Shown here: piece after piece, positions 1-12,347 of the stretch
Position numbering within the stretch: position 1 is the stretch's first letter
Layout: each line of letters opens with the position of its first letter
Source of the DNA: Metridium senile
Taxonomy: Eukaryota > Cnidaria > Anthozoa > Actiniaria > Metridiidae
Direction of reading: 5' to 3'
Assembly (NCBI GenBank): GCA_949775045.1
Contig: OX459101.1
Span: forward strand, 10,257,101-10,321,100
Length of the DNA: 64,000 nucleotides
The notes under the pieces: generated by a model
What the model was told of the DNA's origin: nothing
Database searches by the model: none
Seen by the model: the letters and a program-made list of their open reading frames with translations, nothing else
Made by a program: the position numbers and the translations under genes

Positions 1-2217
1 TCGTTTGACCACACAAGGAGAGATGTCACGAGCCAAGGAAAAAAATCAAAAAGTGGTATCATTTTACATTGAAAATATTCCCCAACTCATCGTGAATTGA
101 ACTCTTGAAAATGATAACAGTAAAATATTATTTTGTTTGTCCAAGGGATAACTATTCCTGTAAAGTAAACAAGTAAAACTCGTTCTGCTTGAGGTGTGAA
201 TACGGCGGCGTAAAATCGTCAAGTTGTTTACAAAATGACTAGAGGCCGATGTAGACTTATGTCTGGAAACCCTAAGTGCTCCGATATGCTAACGCATTGT
301 TGGGGTCAAAAACAATAAAATAGGGGGAAAATGTCACTGTTTCATTTTAATACACATGCAATAATATATTTTTGTTTTATATATCCTATAGTTAAACACC
401 GTGAAAGAAGATCTGACTAAATTCTTAATCGAAGTAAAAACGATATTTTGAAAATCGCGCAAAAGAGGGTAAAAAAAGAAAAAATTCAGAAATACATGAG
501 ACTGATGCTAAAAAATAATAATTTCTTATATAACAGCGATTTGAATAATATACAAATAATACAAAACTGAAATTTAAAATGAGAAAAATGAGAAATTCTC
601 AAGAGAAGAGTTTTAAGGTGGAAATGGTTGCAAATTTCGAGTGGACCACGTCGTTCGATTGTTTTATCGTTGGTCGTGCACGTAAAGACAATGTCTTGAC
701 AAATCAGAGATTTCCGTGATATGCTAAATCGATAGCATCAATTAGAACAAACGTACACTAACAGCCCGTTCGCTTTAATACCGTCATAAGCAAATAAGGA
801 CAAATTTACGCGCTTTTTGCCTGTTGTTTTTAACGTCGACCTCACGCTTTCTAAAGATTAAAAACAAACCAGCTTGAGTTAAAAATATGTTTTATTCACG
901 GTCCGCGAGCGAGCCAGTACAACCGGCGCTGCAATTGCCATGTCAAAATATGTTTTCTTTACTCGAAAAATATGGATTATACAGTTCTACGAGCGCCTAC
1001 AAAACGCCTACGTGAATAAAGAGCGCTTAATAAATCGGCTTGATTTGAATACGTTCGAAGGATGAGATGATGCGCTTGAACGAAACAGTGCGGTAGGACA
1101 CGGAGGCTCGAGTTAATGTCACAATGACGAGAAAATTGTACGTGTTTTTCTACATAACGAAGTGTTACGCTAGTCGCTACAACGATTCGCGGTAAGCGTT
1201 AATGAATGTCAGACAATTCTCAGCGAGGCCGTTTCCAGCTATCAATCAGACGTAACAATAACGCTCTTTCTATATTCTATTACTGAAATGTTTACGAACT
1301 GACAAAACGCCAAAAAAAACTTCTCGACGCCCTGAGAGATGGAAACTTTCGATATAAGATCCACATGCCAAGAATTTAGTTTCCAATCATTTAGGAAAGA
1401 TTATCAAGGGTTTGTCGCGTAGTAACCCGAAGTGGTTCAGTGATAGTGTCGATGACCATTAAAAACTTTCACCTTTGCAGCTCACAGATCAATCAATATC
1501 CGGAAACCAAGATCGAATGGTCCGGCTCTGGCGCGCACAGGAGAAAAAAAAAATCCACTTTATCATGGACTCATGATCACCAGCGCCGAACCAATCAGCG
1601 AACTCGTGATAAATAGAAAGGATGATCCAGATCTGTTGGGATTAGGGGACTTAGAGTTGTATTTATAAAGTACTAGCCTTAGGAACTAATAAAGGACTTC
1701 AATTTGCGCAACGGAGATTCGATCGTCGCGATTTTTAATGACATTTGGACAGGGCGCATCAAAGCTCGCACGCATAGAGTAAGACATTTGAATTCATGTT
1801 ATGACTGAGATAACTAAACTCTTTTCAAAACACGATCGTCTTGGTTTTTACTCCATAATGAAGTTATTTCCTGAGTTATTCAGAATGCGATTCGTAGAAT
1901 GGAATAACCACGAATGATTTGAAAACCCGCCGCTTCATAAACCACGATATTATTCTAATATATTCCCTAGTCGCAGGCTTGCCTAATCTCCAATTATATG
2001 TATTTAAATCTTAAAACAAAAGACTGGCTCTGCTCTCACGCTATGGAGAGTCAAAGTTGCGTTGTTCTTGACATGGAAAAACGAACTTCGAGCTGGATGA
2101 AATCGGTGGTAGGGGTTACCGACAGAGTTATTTAACGTACAATTATTGAACGAGTAGGATTTTAAGCGCGAGCAACTTAGCGAATAGGCGCTGTAATTAA
2201 AATAAAACAATTCATAC
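1..2217. other. TET intron / no exon recognised
   Basis: This stretch lies downstream (minus-strand sense) of the last TET exon seen and should be intron, because that exon ends in a GTATGA donor. I looked for the conserved start of the TET catalytic domain on the minus strand and did not see it. No other gene is recognisable. Confidence 0.5.
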
Positions 2218-2530
2218 CTTGACAGCTACACACAGGGCTCGCAGGGTTCTCGTCACCGCAGGGAACAGGGTTCTTCGGCGGCGTCAAAGCGATTTCTTCC
2301 TTCGCGGTTTCTACACGACAAGTCTTTTCTGTGGCTACCTCGGGGCTGTTTGAAGGAGGAAGATCATTGTTTGAAGCAACTTCCATTTCACACGGTTCAC
2401 ATTCAGGAGTCTCTGAGTTGGTTTGAAGCTCGTCTGTTGAAATCTCCTGCTTGGGAGATGGTTGTGGTTTCAATTCCGGCTCGTTTTTATCGTTGCTTAC
2501 TTCACCATCGCCATCATCTGTGTCTGAGCC
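2218..2530 (-). CDS. TET: TET coding exon 3
   Basis: This exon has 104 codons plus one base, acceptor TTTGCACACAG and donor GTATGA. It encodes an acidic, proline-rich linker that ends PVCSCQ, consistent with the approach to the TET catalytic domain. Confidence 0.75.
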
Positions 2531-3175
2531 CTGTGTGCAAAAACCGCAATCGAACTGGCTTAGATAGTCATAAAATAAGTAGAACTTTAGATACACAGCG
2601 CGATCGCTCAGTTCGCTTGTACAATTAACCACAGTTATAAGCATAGAAACACGGTGACTTACCGGTTTGCTAGAGTTCACGCGACTTGAATCGTCTGGCG
2701 AGCCTGCTTCGGACATTTCCTGCCTTGAGTTGTCTCGAGTTTGAGTCGAAGAACCCGACGATTTCTGAATTACAAACGATAATAAAAACATTAAACACTG
2801 TTGCGACTTAATTCTCTTCAATATAAGTCGAATACTTCTATTCTCAGTAATCGAACAATGTTACGAATTCGTACACATCGACACACACGTATAAATAAAT
2901 ACATATCATCACTTGATTTCAAAGTTTGGCACCTTTTTGAGTTGGACGCATTTTCGGTACTTGCATATTTGATGGCCGGTCTTACGGTTCACACAATTAC
3001 TACAATCTCCACAATTGACTTTCCTTGTACACGGCTGGCATGTTCCACATCGACGGCGCTTCTTTCGTGGCACTGTATCGTCGTACTCCGAAAGCGAACT
3101 AGCCCGTTTCTCCCTAGCTTCTTGCCTTTTCGATGTCCCTGTCTGTTCCGAGTCGTTCTCCGTTGTCGCAGGCAT
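2218..3175 (-). CDS. TET: TET-type methylcytosine dioxygenase, 5' end (CXXC part), partial
   Basis: TET enzymes oxidise 5-methylcytosine in nuclear DNA with Fe(II) and 2-oxoglutarate; the CXXC finger binds CpG-containing DNA. Three exons are seen: 2933-3175, 2663-2764 and 2218-2530. They give about 219 residues. Residues 37-42 are basic (RKKRRR), followed by a CXXC finger with eight cysteines at 43, 46, 49, 55, 58, 61, 71 and 76. The tract [13 protein letters not shown] replaces the KFGG motif of MLL/KDM2/DNMT1-type fingers and is typical of TET1/TET3/CXXC4/CXXC5. The linker is acidic and Ser/Pro-rich and ends in CSCQ, like the cysteine-rich lead-in to the TET catalytic core. All exon phases agree (0, 0, then 1). 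The ATG at 3173-3175 has A at -3 and an in-frame stop upstream. The catalytic exons are outside the window. A CXXC4/5-like gene is the main alternative. Confidence 0.82.
2663..2764 (-). CDS. TET: TET coding exon 2
   Basis: This exon has 34 codons, phase 0 on both sides, acceptor TTGTAATTCAG and donor GTAAGT. It encodes a Ser/Asp-rich linker (for example [15 protein letters not shown]). Confidence 0.75.
2933..3175 (-). CDS. TET: TET coding exon 1 (CXXC finger)
   Basis: This exon encodes 81 codons with the whole CXXC finger and ends after LKK at a GTGCCA donor, which is weak but GT. Reading through the donor adds only seven residues before a stop. Splicing to the next exon instead gives a KKK-Ser-Ser junction that resembles vertebrate TET3. 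Confidence 0.8.
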
Positions 3176-4749
3176 TTTCTTGAGAACTAATCTACGATCG
3201 AGAGCAGCTTTCGAATCTTCAACAAGCTCCAGCGAGCCGTGACTTGAGATCTCATGAATTTGCGTCGATCACAGCTTCCCAAAGAGCCCAGATCGAACGA
3301 AATCTACTCACTCGAAATATATTTTGGTCAAGTATTTCTATTTCGTGCCACAGCTCGTGCGGTGAAAAAATTAACAGCCTTCGTTAATAAGAACACGAGT
3401 GCGTCCCAGACAACTGACTGTTGATGATGTAGAACGCGAGTTCGCATACACATCGCACCTAGCGAGCCCATCAGCCAACCAGAGCGCTCGGGAGGTGGAT
3501 CTAGCACTCAACGACTTCACAAATACGACTCCCACGTGAACCGCGAAAAGTCGTCAATGCGTGACCAATTTCGCGCGAGCACAGAAAAAAAATTATATCC
3601 CTATATATGTATAAACTTCAAAGGTAATAGAGAAATTTTATTAGGTAAACCGCAGTCTAAACTCAAAATCTCACTTGTCGTGGCGGTTGGTAGATGGTTG
3701 GGCTGTTCGCGACGACTTGCCGGAGTACCTATAATCCTATTTGATCGTTTTCAAGACCAGAGACTCTACGGTTTCAGCTTTACGTATTTGCCTAGCTGGC
3801 GTTGAAGACCAGCCGTTTCGTTTTCGCTATTGACAAAAACATCGAACTATTTATATTTGTCGGCAAATCTTTGGCACCGGGTTATTTTGGTGTGAAGGGT
3901 TTGTGAAAAGCGTGTTCTATACAATCAAAATCATTGCCACGGCGATTATACGCTGTGAAATGGATAGCTTGGGGTTTGTAGGAGACATTTAGACGACTAG
4001 TAAGGTCTGGAGGTTGAAGAAACGAGATAAGAGGACTCCGTGGTCGTTCAAAGTGGTCTATTAAATCTACCTATGGTTGAAAAACGTTCATTTTTAGCAA
4101 CTCATTAGCACAACCTATCGAATAAAACATTTCGCTCGCGAATCGTACGATATTTTCCTCTTCAAAGCCGAGCGTCGAAAACATTTGAGTACATAGAAAA
4201 AATATACGCTGAAACGCGTTCGTTTGAAGACCAAACAAACTAAAGTGTATACCATGTTAAGCCGAATATCATAAATTGCTCTTCAGTATGCGCGCCACTC
4301 AAGAACGCGAAAAAATCATTTAAAAAGGCAAATCAAAATACCCGTTCCATTAAAAATAGGTTCTGTCTAATAAAAACTTGTATGCCACAAGGTTGACTCT
4401 TTAAGACCACCTACAGACAAGAAAAAACCCAACGCCAGTTCGCTGTTTGATTTCTGTCGCACAGCCTTGATTCGATGCTTTGTTTTGACATCTTTAGCGA
4501 TCCGTGACATTATTTACACTGCGTCTTAGCTCGTTCTTTTGTTATCATTTGCCATACAGAGAGACGTTGGCCCCAGATTAACGTGTTGCTATGCCAACGA
4601 CGTGCGCTAAGATTATCTATCTGCTGAGTGGTGGCAAAACAAGATATTTCCGGTCAGAACGACGAAAGGCCGCTACAGGTTAAATACTGCTTCACGTTCG
4701 AAAACCTTGACGAACACGTTGAGAGCGCAATGGGAACAAATTAAAATCT
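3176..4749. promoter_or_regulatory. TET upstream region, probable promoter; no other gene
   Basis: The sequence from about 3176 to 3560 is richer in CpG than its surroundings and lies directly upstream of the TET start on the minus strand, so it is the likely promoter and 5'UTR. No core promoter element was identified with confidence. Nothing coding is recognised from 3560 to 4749. Confidence 0.35.
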
Positions 4750-5047
4750 GGGATTTTCTTCTAAATTATTGCGCTTTAAATACAACGATAAAATTTTCTG
4801 AGAAATTCGTTTTGTATATCCCATTTTTTTGTTTATTTTTTGTTCTTCCCGTTGCGTCAATCACCCCGGCCGTTCCAAGTTGGTAGTCTAGAAGTCTCGG
4901 GATTTTCCTCTAAATTATTGCGCTTTATATACAAAGATAAAACTTTTTGAGAAACTCGTTTTGTAGGGGAAATCGCGTATATCTCATTTTTTTTGTTTAT
5001 TTTTTGTTCTTTCCGTTGTGTCAATCATTCCGTTCAAAGTTGGTAGT
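4750..5047. repeat. Tandem duplication, about 140-150 bp unit, two copies
   Basis: Copies at 4750-4887 and 4899-5047 both begin GGGATTTTC, share the AAATTATTGCGCTTTA stretch and end TTGGTAGT. They differ by scattered substitutions. Confidence 0.8.
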
Positions 5048-5548
5048 ATTACACTCTCTCTATGTTGATGTTGTGGCGATGATTGAGCACGCTTCAGGGT
5101 TTCAATGTCTGTCATCAGAGATAGAAGAGATTTGAGCGCACTGCGAGCTGCTTTTGTCCAAACGCTCTAAAAGGCCTACCGAAAAGGAAGCTCGTCAATA
5201 ACGAACCTTTCGTTTTCATTTGTGGTGATCTTTGCGGGGTCTTAGTGCGATAAGTATTCTTATTTCCCTTTCAGCATCGATTTGGATAATAGTTTCACCC
5301 CTAGACAGGCCAATACTGCGACTGCAGGTCTTGAATATTGATTGAATATCTGATGATGATGGAAGATTTATCGCTCGATTGCAGACGCGTCGCTAAACCT
5401 TGAAGAACGTCACTTCAAAAAAAAAATTAATCCTGACAATTTTTTTTTTTTTTCATTTTCTTTCTTTAACACGAAGAAATAAAAATCGACGCAAACGTCG
5501 TAAAAACGTCGCATAACAAAATTTTAAATATTTTTTTTTTCCTCTGCG

Positions 5549-5985
5549 TCATTACTCACGAAAAAATTACAGAATGAGCAAAATAATTAAGTGACGTTTT
5601 CAATGGGAATAAAACTTAAGGACGTTAAAATTCTAGCATCTAAACCGACATATTGTTTGTTATAGCCGTGCACATGCACGCGCCACCTTAAAAAGAAAAA
5701 GAAAGTGCAATAGCTTATGTGTTAAATTTCTATTAAACACGAAAAATATTTCGTCTTTTTTTACATTTTTTTTCTCAATCATTACTCACGAAAAAATTAC
5801 AAAATGAGCAAAATAATTAATTGACGTTTTCGATGGGAATAAAACTTAAGGACGTTAAACGTCTAGCATCTGAAAAGACATATTGTTTGATGTAGCCATG
5901 GTCATACACGCGCTTATTTAAAAAGAAAGTGCAATAGTCATTATGTGTTAATTTTTTATTAAATACGGAAAATATTTCGCAATTT
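5549..5985. repeat. Tandem duplication, about 210-230 bp unit, two copies
   Basis: Copies start at 5549 and 5779 with TCATTACTCACGAAAAAATT and stay alignable through the AAAATATTTCG end. The copies have diverged by point changes and small indels. Confidence 0.8.
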
Positions 5986-6784
5986 TTTTTTATATTTATT
6001 TTTTTTTCTCGATCAGCAAACATGGCGAACAAAAAAGCCATATTATATTCAGAAACGGAATTTCAAATTGTGATATTTCACGATCAAAATATTCTTCTAT
6101 ACTGACAATTAATCTCTTTAATTTGTTTCTCTCTAAGAAAAAAATATAAACGTACATATATATTAAACTGAAAATATATGTTACAAATATTTTCCCCGTG
6201 CATAATTCGCGCGTAATCATATGCGCTCATTTTTTTTTTCTCGAATCGTGTTTTGCATAATATACCCTTGAAGAATAATGTTCGTGATTTAATTTCCATT
6301 TCTATCAGCCATCAAACATGCAACATATAGCAGCCGACGCCAATTCAATTTCTAATTCAGACGTTAAATCATAAGATCTGGTTTTATGCTATGATATTAC
6401 GAAAGGCTTTTTAGCTGCGGCCTGAAGGCGACCATCGTGTCTCTTAATATACGCACCACTTCACTAATAGATTAAATGTTTGACTTTAGAACTTGAAGGG
6501 CCGTTCTATTCATGTATATTTTCGTCCTTTTTTCCATTTCTTCACTTTAAAATGGGAAAATTCAATGTTTGTGATAATAAGCCCACATTTTTATCATGTT
6601 ATGGCTTCAAATTATCCTTGATGTTTATTTTGTATGTATATTTTGTCTTTTGTGCCTTTTCCCTTAATTGCAACAATAATTGTAACAACTTGAGACCATT
6701 TTATTTCCTGTTTTTTTTCCCTGGCATTTTTGGGGGTATCTCTTTTGTTTTCCGTTTGTCTTGTGATTTCCTTTTGTCTGTCTG
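5986..6784. other. No gene seen
   Basis: AT-rich sequence leading into the TTTG array. The open frames here have low-complexity composition and no recognisable domain. Confidence 0.4.
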
Positions 6785-7403
6785 TTTGCTTTTTTGCTTG
6801 TTTGTTTGTTTGTTTGTTTGTTCGTTCGTTCGTTCGTTCGTTCGTTTGTTTGTTTGTTTGTTTGTTTGTTTGTTTGTTTGTTTGTTTGTTTGTTTGTTTG
6901 TTTGTTTGTTTGTTTGTTTGTTTGTTTGTTTGTTTGTTTGTTTGTTTGTTTTGTTTTTTTGAATAGATTGTTTGCTTGCTTGTTTGTTTGTTTGTTTTTT
7001 ATTTGTTTTTTTGAATAGATTGTTTGTTTGTTTGTTTGTTTGTTTGTTTGTTTGTTTGTTTGTTTGTTTGTTTGTTTGTTTGTTTGTTTGTTTGTTTGTT
7101 TGTTTGTTTGTTTGTTTGTTTGTTTGTTTGTTTGTTTGTTTGTTTGTTTGTTTGTTTGTTTGTTTGTTTGTTTGTTTGTTTGTTTGTTTGTTTGTTTGTT
7201 TGTTTGTTTGTTTGTTTGTTTGTTTGTTTGTTTGTTTGTTTGTTTGTTTGTTTGTTTGTTTGTTTGTTTGTTTGTTTGTTTGTTTGTTTGTTTGTTTGTT
7301 TGTTTGTTTGTTTGTTTGTTTGTTTGTTTGTTTGTTTGTTTGTTTGTTTGTTTGTTTGTTTGTTTGTTTGTTTGTTTGTTAATTTGTTTGTTTGTTTGTT
7401 TTT
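6785..7403. repeat. (TTTG)n microsatellite array
   Basis: Two long TTTG tracts flank a spacer at 6951-7018 that itself holds two short TTTTTTTGAATAGATTG copies. The right tract is uninterrupted for about 360 bases (7020-7379). A short TTCG sub-tract sits at about 6820-6845. Long open frames across it, reading CLFV on the plus strand and KQTN on the minus strand, follow from the 4-bp period and are not genes. Confidence 0.97.
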
Positions 7404-9098
7404 GAAAACTCACACACCTCAATCAATTTCTTCTTTCTTCCGTTTCACATTTCTTTCTTTCATTTTCTTCCCTTCTTTCTCTTTTCCTCCTTACTATCAT
7501 CTTTTCCCTACTTCAATCTTCCTGTTCCCATTAACTTCCCTAACTTTCGCCAACTTCCCCCCTCTTTTCCTTTCACTCTTATTAATTCCACTTTTCTAAC
7601 AACTTTCCGGTTTCATTCCCATTATTCGCTATCACACCTCTATTAGAAACCGTAGGAAGGAAGTTACAAAAATCCACCAGTCGTATTGTTATAAACTGGT
7701 CGTTGTGTTATTAATTCGTGTTGATAGGCCACCTATAGACTTCAGATTAAATTAATCGCTTGCTGTGCGGCTGCAGTGTCCTTGTCGTTAATTGGCTTAG
7801 CAGCTCATTAACGCAACGACGTACAAAAGTCGTGTATAAAACGAAAAAGACGCAAATATGAACGACTTCCTCATGGATTTGGGTGGAAAAAAAGAAAAAA
7901 TCTGCGCAAACTGCGAAACAAATTAAATCTAAATTTAAATTAAAAGACAACGTTCAACTTTAAAATGTAACCGAAATTTTAGAGAAATTTTAACGACTTC
8001 CTCATTTCATTCTGAGTATAAACGAAGAGTTTCTTACAAAATGTAAAAACTACACAAACTGACTAGGAAGCAAGTGTTAAATTTCAAAAGAATTCCTTAC
8101 TAGGAGAAGAAGTTCAACTCCTAAAACGGTACACTGACAAACGACACAACGAATTTACTTTTTCGATTTTTCCTTTCAATATTCAAGTGTCTTTTCTAAC
8201 ATCCGGCAAAATTATTCGTGAAATATGCCAAAATTAACTCGTTCGCAAAAAGTTCAAGTTTTCTAGCTGGCTGTACAAAAAGACTTGAATTAATGAATTG
8301 CGCGCCCCTTTTGAGAAGTAGGAGCGCAAAAATCTTGAAATCTGAGTACGCCATAAAACGAAGCCAAAACTCATGACAAGTAGCAATTTCAGTTTCAGTA
8401 CAGATCTAGAAACTATTGTCTTATTTGTTTAAGCTCAAGTGAAAATATTTCTGAAATACGCAGCAAAACTAAAGGATCTTCGTGCCTTTTTATAAAGAAA
8501 AATGCTCATTTTAAACTATAAATCTTTGAGATATTATTTCCGCTCTAAGGATCGATAAAAAACATATTTAAGTGAATTAATATTAATCTTTATTACAAAA
8601 AAGTTGCATGTGTTTCAGCAGACGTGCAGCATTTACACTAATGATAAAATTTAACGTAATAGAACTCTCAAAAGCGATTTCAAAGAGAGTCAATCTTATC
8701 CACTCAAGTCTGATGTTTAAAAAAGCAAGGAAGAGTTAAAGGGATAAACTAGGCGGATTATGATTCTTGAGATAAACTTACTATCTCAATCCTGGTCGTG
8801 GAGTTATCTTGACGCGTGTCTATTTAAAGTGAGCCAAATGACGCTCCGATGTGCCCTACTAGATCTAGAGATTAATCTTACTGACTGATAACAAGAGATA
8901 AACTCCAACCGCCTACCATAGATAAATAATAACAAACGAACGTGCATCGATTGAACAGCTGGATTAATCGTGGCAATCATCGCATTACTGATTGGCGCGC
9001 TGTTCCGGTGTATTAAACGCCTTGGCGCGCGCGCTAAGCTGTATTAGTCAAATGCTGAAGATACCCAAAATACGGGTTCGTCGTTTGCATGCCATAAA
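7404..9098. other. No gene seen; pyrimidine-rich start
   Basis: Bases 7420-7620 are a CT-rich stretch. The rest is AT-rich with no recognised exon, RNA gene or repeat. Confidence 0.4.
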
Positions 9099-9246
9099 CA
9101 GTGAAACCCCGTTAATCCGGCCACCGAAGAGACAGCCCAAAGTGGCAGCGGGTAAATTTTATAGAAAATTTCGTCGTGACCTAAAAACTGGCCGCAATAA
9201 CAGGATGGCCGTATTAAGCGGATGGCCGTAAGGCGGGGTTCCACTG
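9099..9246. mobile_element. MITE with CAGTG-type terminal inverted repeats
   Basis: The left end CAGTGAAACCCCGTTAATCC and the reverse complement of the right end, CAGTGGAACCCCGCCTTACG, match at the outer 13 bases with one change. Both continue into related GGCCA-containing sequence. CAGTG-AACCCC ends are typical of pogo/Tigger-like elements. It is only 148 bp and has no coding capacity. Confidence 0.6.
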
Positions 9247-9693
9247 TATATGAGGCGTCTTGACTGTTTATGCCAGTATTTGAGAATCATTTGCCGCCTC
9301 GTGATTGGCTGTGAATTGGATGTCACATGGTTGTCTGACGAGATTTATGAAGTTGGTTAGTAAAACAAGCGGAATGACGATATTCCAAATGCCGGAGTGT
9401 ATACGGGCATTAGCGAAGATACGGGATTAGGCTTAGGGATTAAGTATGCAGGATATTTGGAATCATGGTACGGGATTAGATTGATTAAAGGTACGAGATT
9501 AGGATACGGTATGTTGAATGTGGGATGTGTATACGGCATTTTCGAGTACGTGGTACGGAAGGTAGGTTTGCCGGTCACTTCAGTTACCTTCTAAGTAGTC
9601 GTTATCTATCTATTATATTTCTACTCCAGACAGTGGCGCGATATTACACGCTCTTGACACGTGACCTAAAGCTATCGACGATCAACATGAAAC
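9247..9693. other. No gene seen; degenerate ATACGGGATTAG-like repeats
   Basis: Bases about 9395-9550 contain loosely repeated ATACGGNATT/GGGATTAG motifs. Nothing coding is recognised. Confidence 0.35.
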
Positions 9694-9874
9694 GTTTGTT
9701 TGTTTGTTTGTTTGTTTGTTTGTTTGTTTGTTTGTTTGTTTGTTTGTTTGTTTGTTTGTTTGTTTGTTTGTTTGTTTGTTTGTTTGTTTGTTTGTTTGTT
9801 TGTTTGTTTGTTTGTTTGTTTGTTTGTTTGTTTGTTTGTTTGTTTGTTTTTAATTGTTTGTTTATTTGTTTGTT
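9694..9874. repeat. (TTTG)n microsatellite, second array
   Basis: About 155 bases of uninterrupted TTTG are followed by short degenerate units. It has the same motif and orientation as the array at 6785-7403. Confidence 0.95.
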
Positions 9875-10314
9875 AAGAACTTGGTTTTATGAAGACTACA
9901 ACAAGTAGACTACGAAATCGATTAAACTTATTATACATATCGTAATAATAAATCGCATCGTCGGAGTAAAAATACTGGATAACTTATACACCGTAAAATG
10001 AGCATCGTTAACGATATCTTAATCCTTATAGTTTTTGCAGTAAAATGGTGTTTTATACACGTGATTGTTTTGTCTAATTTTTTTTTTATATTTTCATTTA
10101 TTTTGTTTATGTTGTTGGTGTATGTGGTGTTGTTCAGTGTTGTGTTTACGGTGAGAAAGTATACTCAAATGCGAATGAAATAATTAAAACAGCTTAAATC
10201 ATAGCAATTCTTCTCATTAATTAATTATCAAATTAAAAATCGCTTTAGCTTAAGAGATTTTCGCTTAGCTTAATAGTATTTATTGCGACGAGAATCCAGG
10301 TGAAAAGCTGGTCT

Positions 10315-10687
10315 TTCGTGATAATTTACCCCAAAACGCGTAAACTAACCCTAAATCTGCATTATACAGACAGACAGTACAGACAGTACAGACAGTGTCT
10401 GGTGTGGAAGATTAAATTCATTAAAATGAGAACGCATTGAATATTTCAAAAAAAAAAATCAAAATTTCGGTCACGCAATATCAACACTGATAAAAACAGA
10501 GAAGTTCGTGATAATTTACCCAAAAACGCGTGAGCTAACCCCAAATCTGCATTATACAATTGTAATACAGACAGTGTCTGGTGTGGAAGATTAAATTCAT
10601 TAAATTGAGAACGCATTGAATATTTCAAAAAAAAATATCAAAATTTCGGTCACGCAATATCAACACTGATAAAAACAGAGAACTTCG
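10315..10687. repeat. Tandem duplication, about 189 bp unit, two copies
   Basis: Both copies begin TTCGTGATAATTTACCC (10315 and 10504). Both contain AAATCTGCATTATACA, a CAGACAGT motif, and a tail with CACGCAATATCAACACTGA. The first copy has extra CAGACAGTA units. Confidence 0.85.
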
Positions 10688-10764
10688 AAACAAAATATTA
10701 TATATTTACACAAACGTGGCACCTGACTTCAAGTTTAGCATTTTAAAGGCTACATATCGTGTTT

Positions 10765-11175
10765 ATTTATGGAAAATATCTGTGTATTAAATTATGGAAA
10801 ATATCTGTGTATTAAATTATGGAAAATATCTATGTATTAAATTTTGGAAAATATCTATGTATGAAATTATGGAAAATACTGATCTATGTATTAAATTATG
10901 GAAAATATCTATGTATTAAATTATGGAAAATATCTATGTATGAAATTATGGAAAACACTGATCTATGTATTCAATTATGGAAAATATCTATGTATTAAAT
11001 TATGGAAAATACTGATCTATGTATTAAATTATGGAAAATATCTATGTATGAAATTATGGAAAATATCTATGTAATAAATTATGAAAAATATCTATGTATT
11101 AAATTATAGAAAATATCTGTGTATTATATTATGGAATGTATTAAATTATGGGAAATACTGATCTATGTATTAAAT
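10765..11175. repeat. Minisatellite, about 25-bp unit
   Basis: Roughly 14 to 16 copies of a unit close to TTATGGAAAATATCTATGTA plus TTAAA. Some copies carry a CTGATC insertion that makes a longer variant unit. Confidence 0.9.
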
Positions 11176-11559
11176 TTACGCGGTGTCTTCAAGCTTCTTC
11201 ACAAGCATAGAATCTTCGTATTAGATTAACCGTGCCTTCATTATGATATCGGAGATATAAAAGTTTTAAAGAAATTCAACAATAACTAAAGTGACGACGT
11301 TTCTTAAATAAATAAGTCAATTGAATTGATCAACATTCATGACAATGCCGCTTTAAAACGATGATATCGAGTCAGATAGTGCGAAGTTGTAGTTCTTGCT
11401 GACTGTTTGAGACAGTGTCTCAGTATATTCTAATTGTATTAAATATTGTTAAAAATATATTAACAAATATATTATAAAGAGTTTTGAGTTAAAACGGGAT
11501 GTTTAAATGAAATTAAAACGAAATGAATCAAAGGGAAGCGGGGAATAAAAAATAATTCA

Positions 11560-12075
11560 AACTGGGAAAATGAAACGAAATTGACTCGAATTGTAAGACG
11601 GAATAGAATTCGCAATGTGAGATCAACAAAGAATAAAACAATGAACTAGAACAAATGGATGTAAAGGAAAAAATGAAAGCAAGAGAAAATTGGACAAACG
11701 AGCCATGCAGAAATACAACGAAACAGTAAAACGGGAAATTCACGTCGCTTACGAACGCACTGAATCTCAATGTGGAATGGAACAAAGGAGACTAAAATGA
11801 TTACCAGTAAAAGTGAATGCAAGGAGGAAAGATAGAGGCATAAAAAGAGAAAGTGGGACAAACAATCCATTAAATACACCGTATATTAAAATGGAATGCA
11901 TTACGTCGGCCGACGAACGCACTGAATCGCAATGTGAAATTAAAAAAAAGGAAACTTAAACACTTAAACACAAAAAGTAAATGCAAGGAAGAAAAATAAA
12001 GGCATAAAAAATAGGACAAACGAGCCATGCAATATACCGTATTAAAGCGGCATGCATTACGTCGGCAAACGAACG
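11560..12075. repeat. Degenerate tandem repeat, about 160-bp unit, three copies
   Basis: The motifs GAACGCACTGAATC, GGACAAACGAGCCATGCA and GCATTACGTCGGC recur about every 155-165 bases. Copies differ by substitutions and indels. Confidence 0.65.
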
Positions 12076-12347
12076 TGCTAAGCGATATTTGTCTGACCAA
12101 CGATATCATATACCAGCTGTTTTTAAAGACGCCAACATTATGTCTCCCGCGTTTCGACCAAAATTTGAGTGAGTCAAATATTGGCTGTTGGGCATAAGTA
12201 GCGATTGCGAAAACCAGCCAAGAAATTGTCGCTTTAGCCAAAGAGAAAATGAGCCAATCAAATCCTTGGATGGACGACTGTCGGCAAGATTTAATCCGAG
12301 AATATCTTTATTGAATTCATTAATAGCGTCATAAAAAGCGGTTAATT

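Noticed and set aside
2909..3175. Stand-alone 88-aa CXXC gene (CXXC4/5-like)
   Set aside because: The last seven codons look intronic. Splicing before them joins in-phase exons with a TET-like linker. Kept only as an alternative in the findings.
2801..3242. Plus-strand open frames over the CXXC exon
   Set aside because: Shadows of the minus-strand TET exon with no domain signature.
6664..7599. Long open frames rich in CLFV or KQTN
   Set aside because: They follow from the 4-bp TTTG period, which keeps all three frames open. There is no non-repetitive domain, and both strands are equally open.
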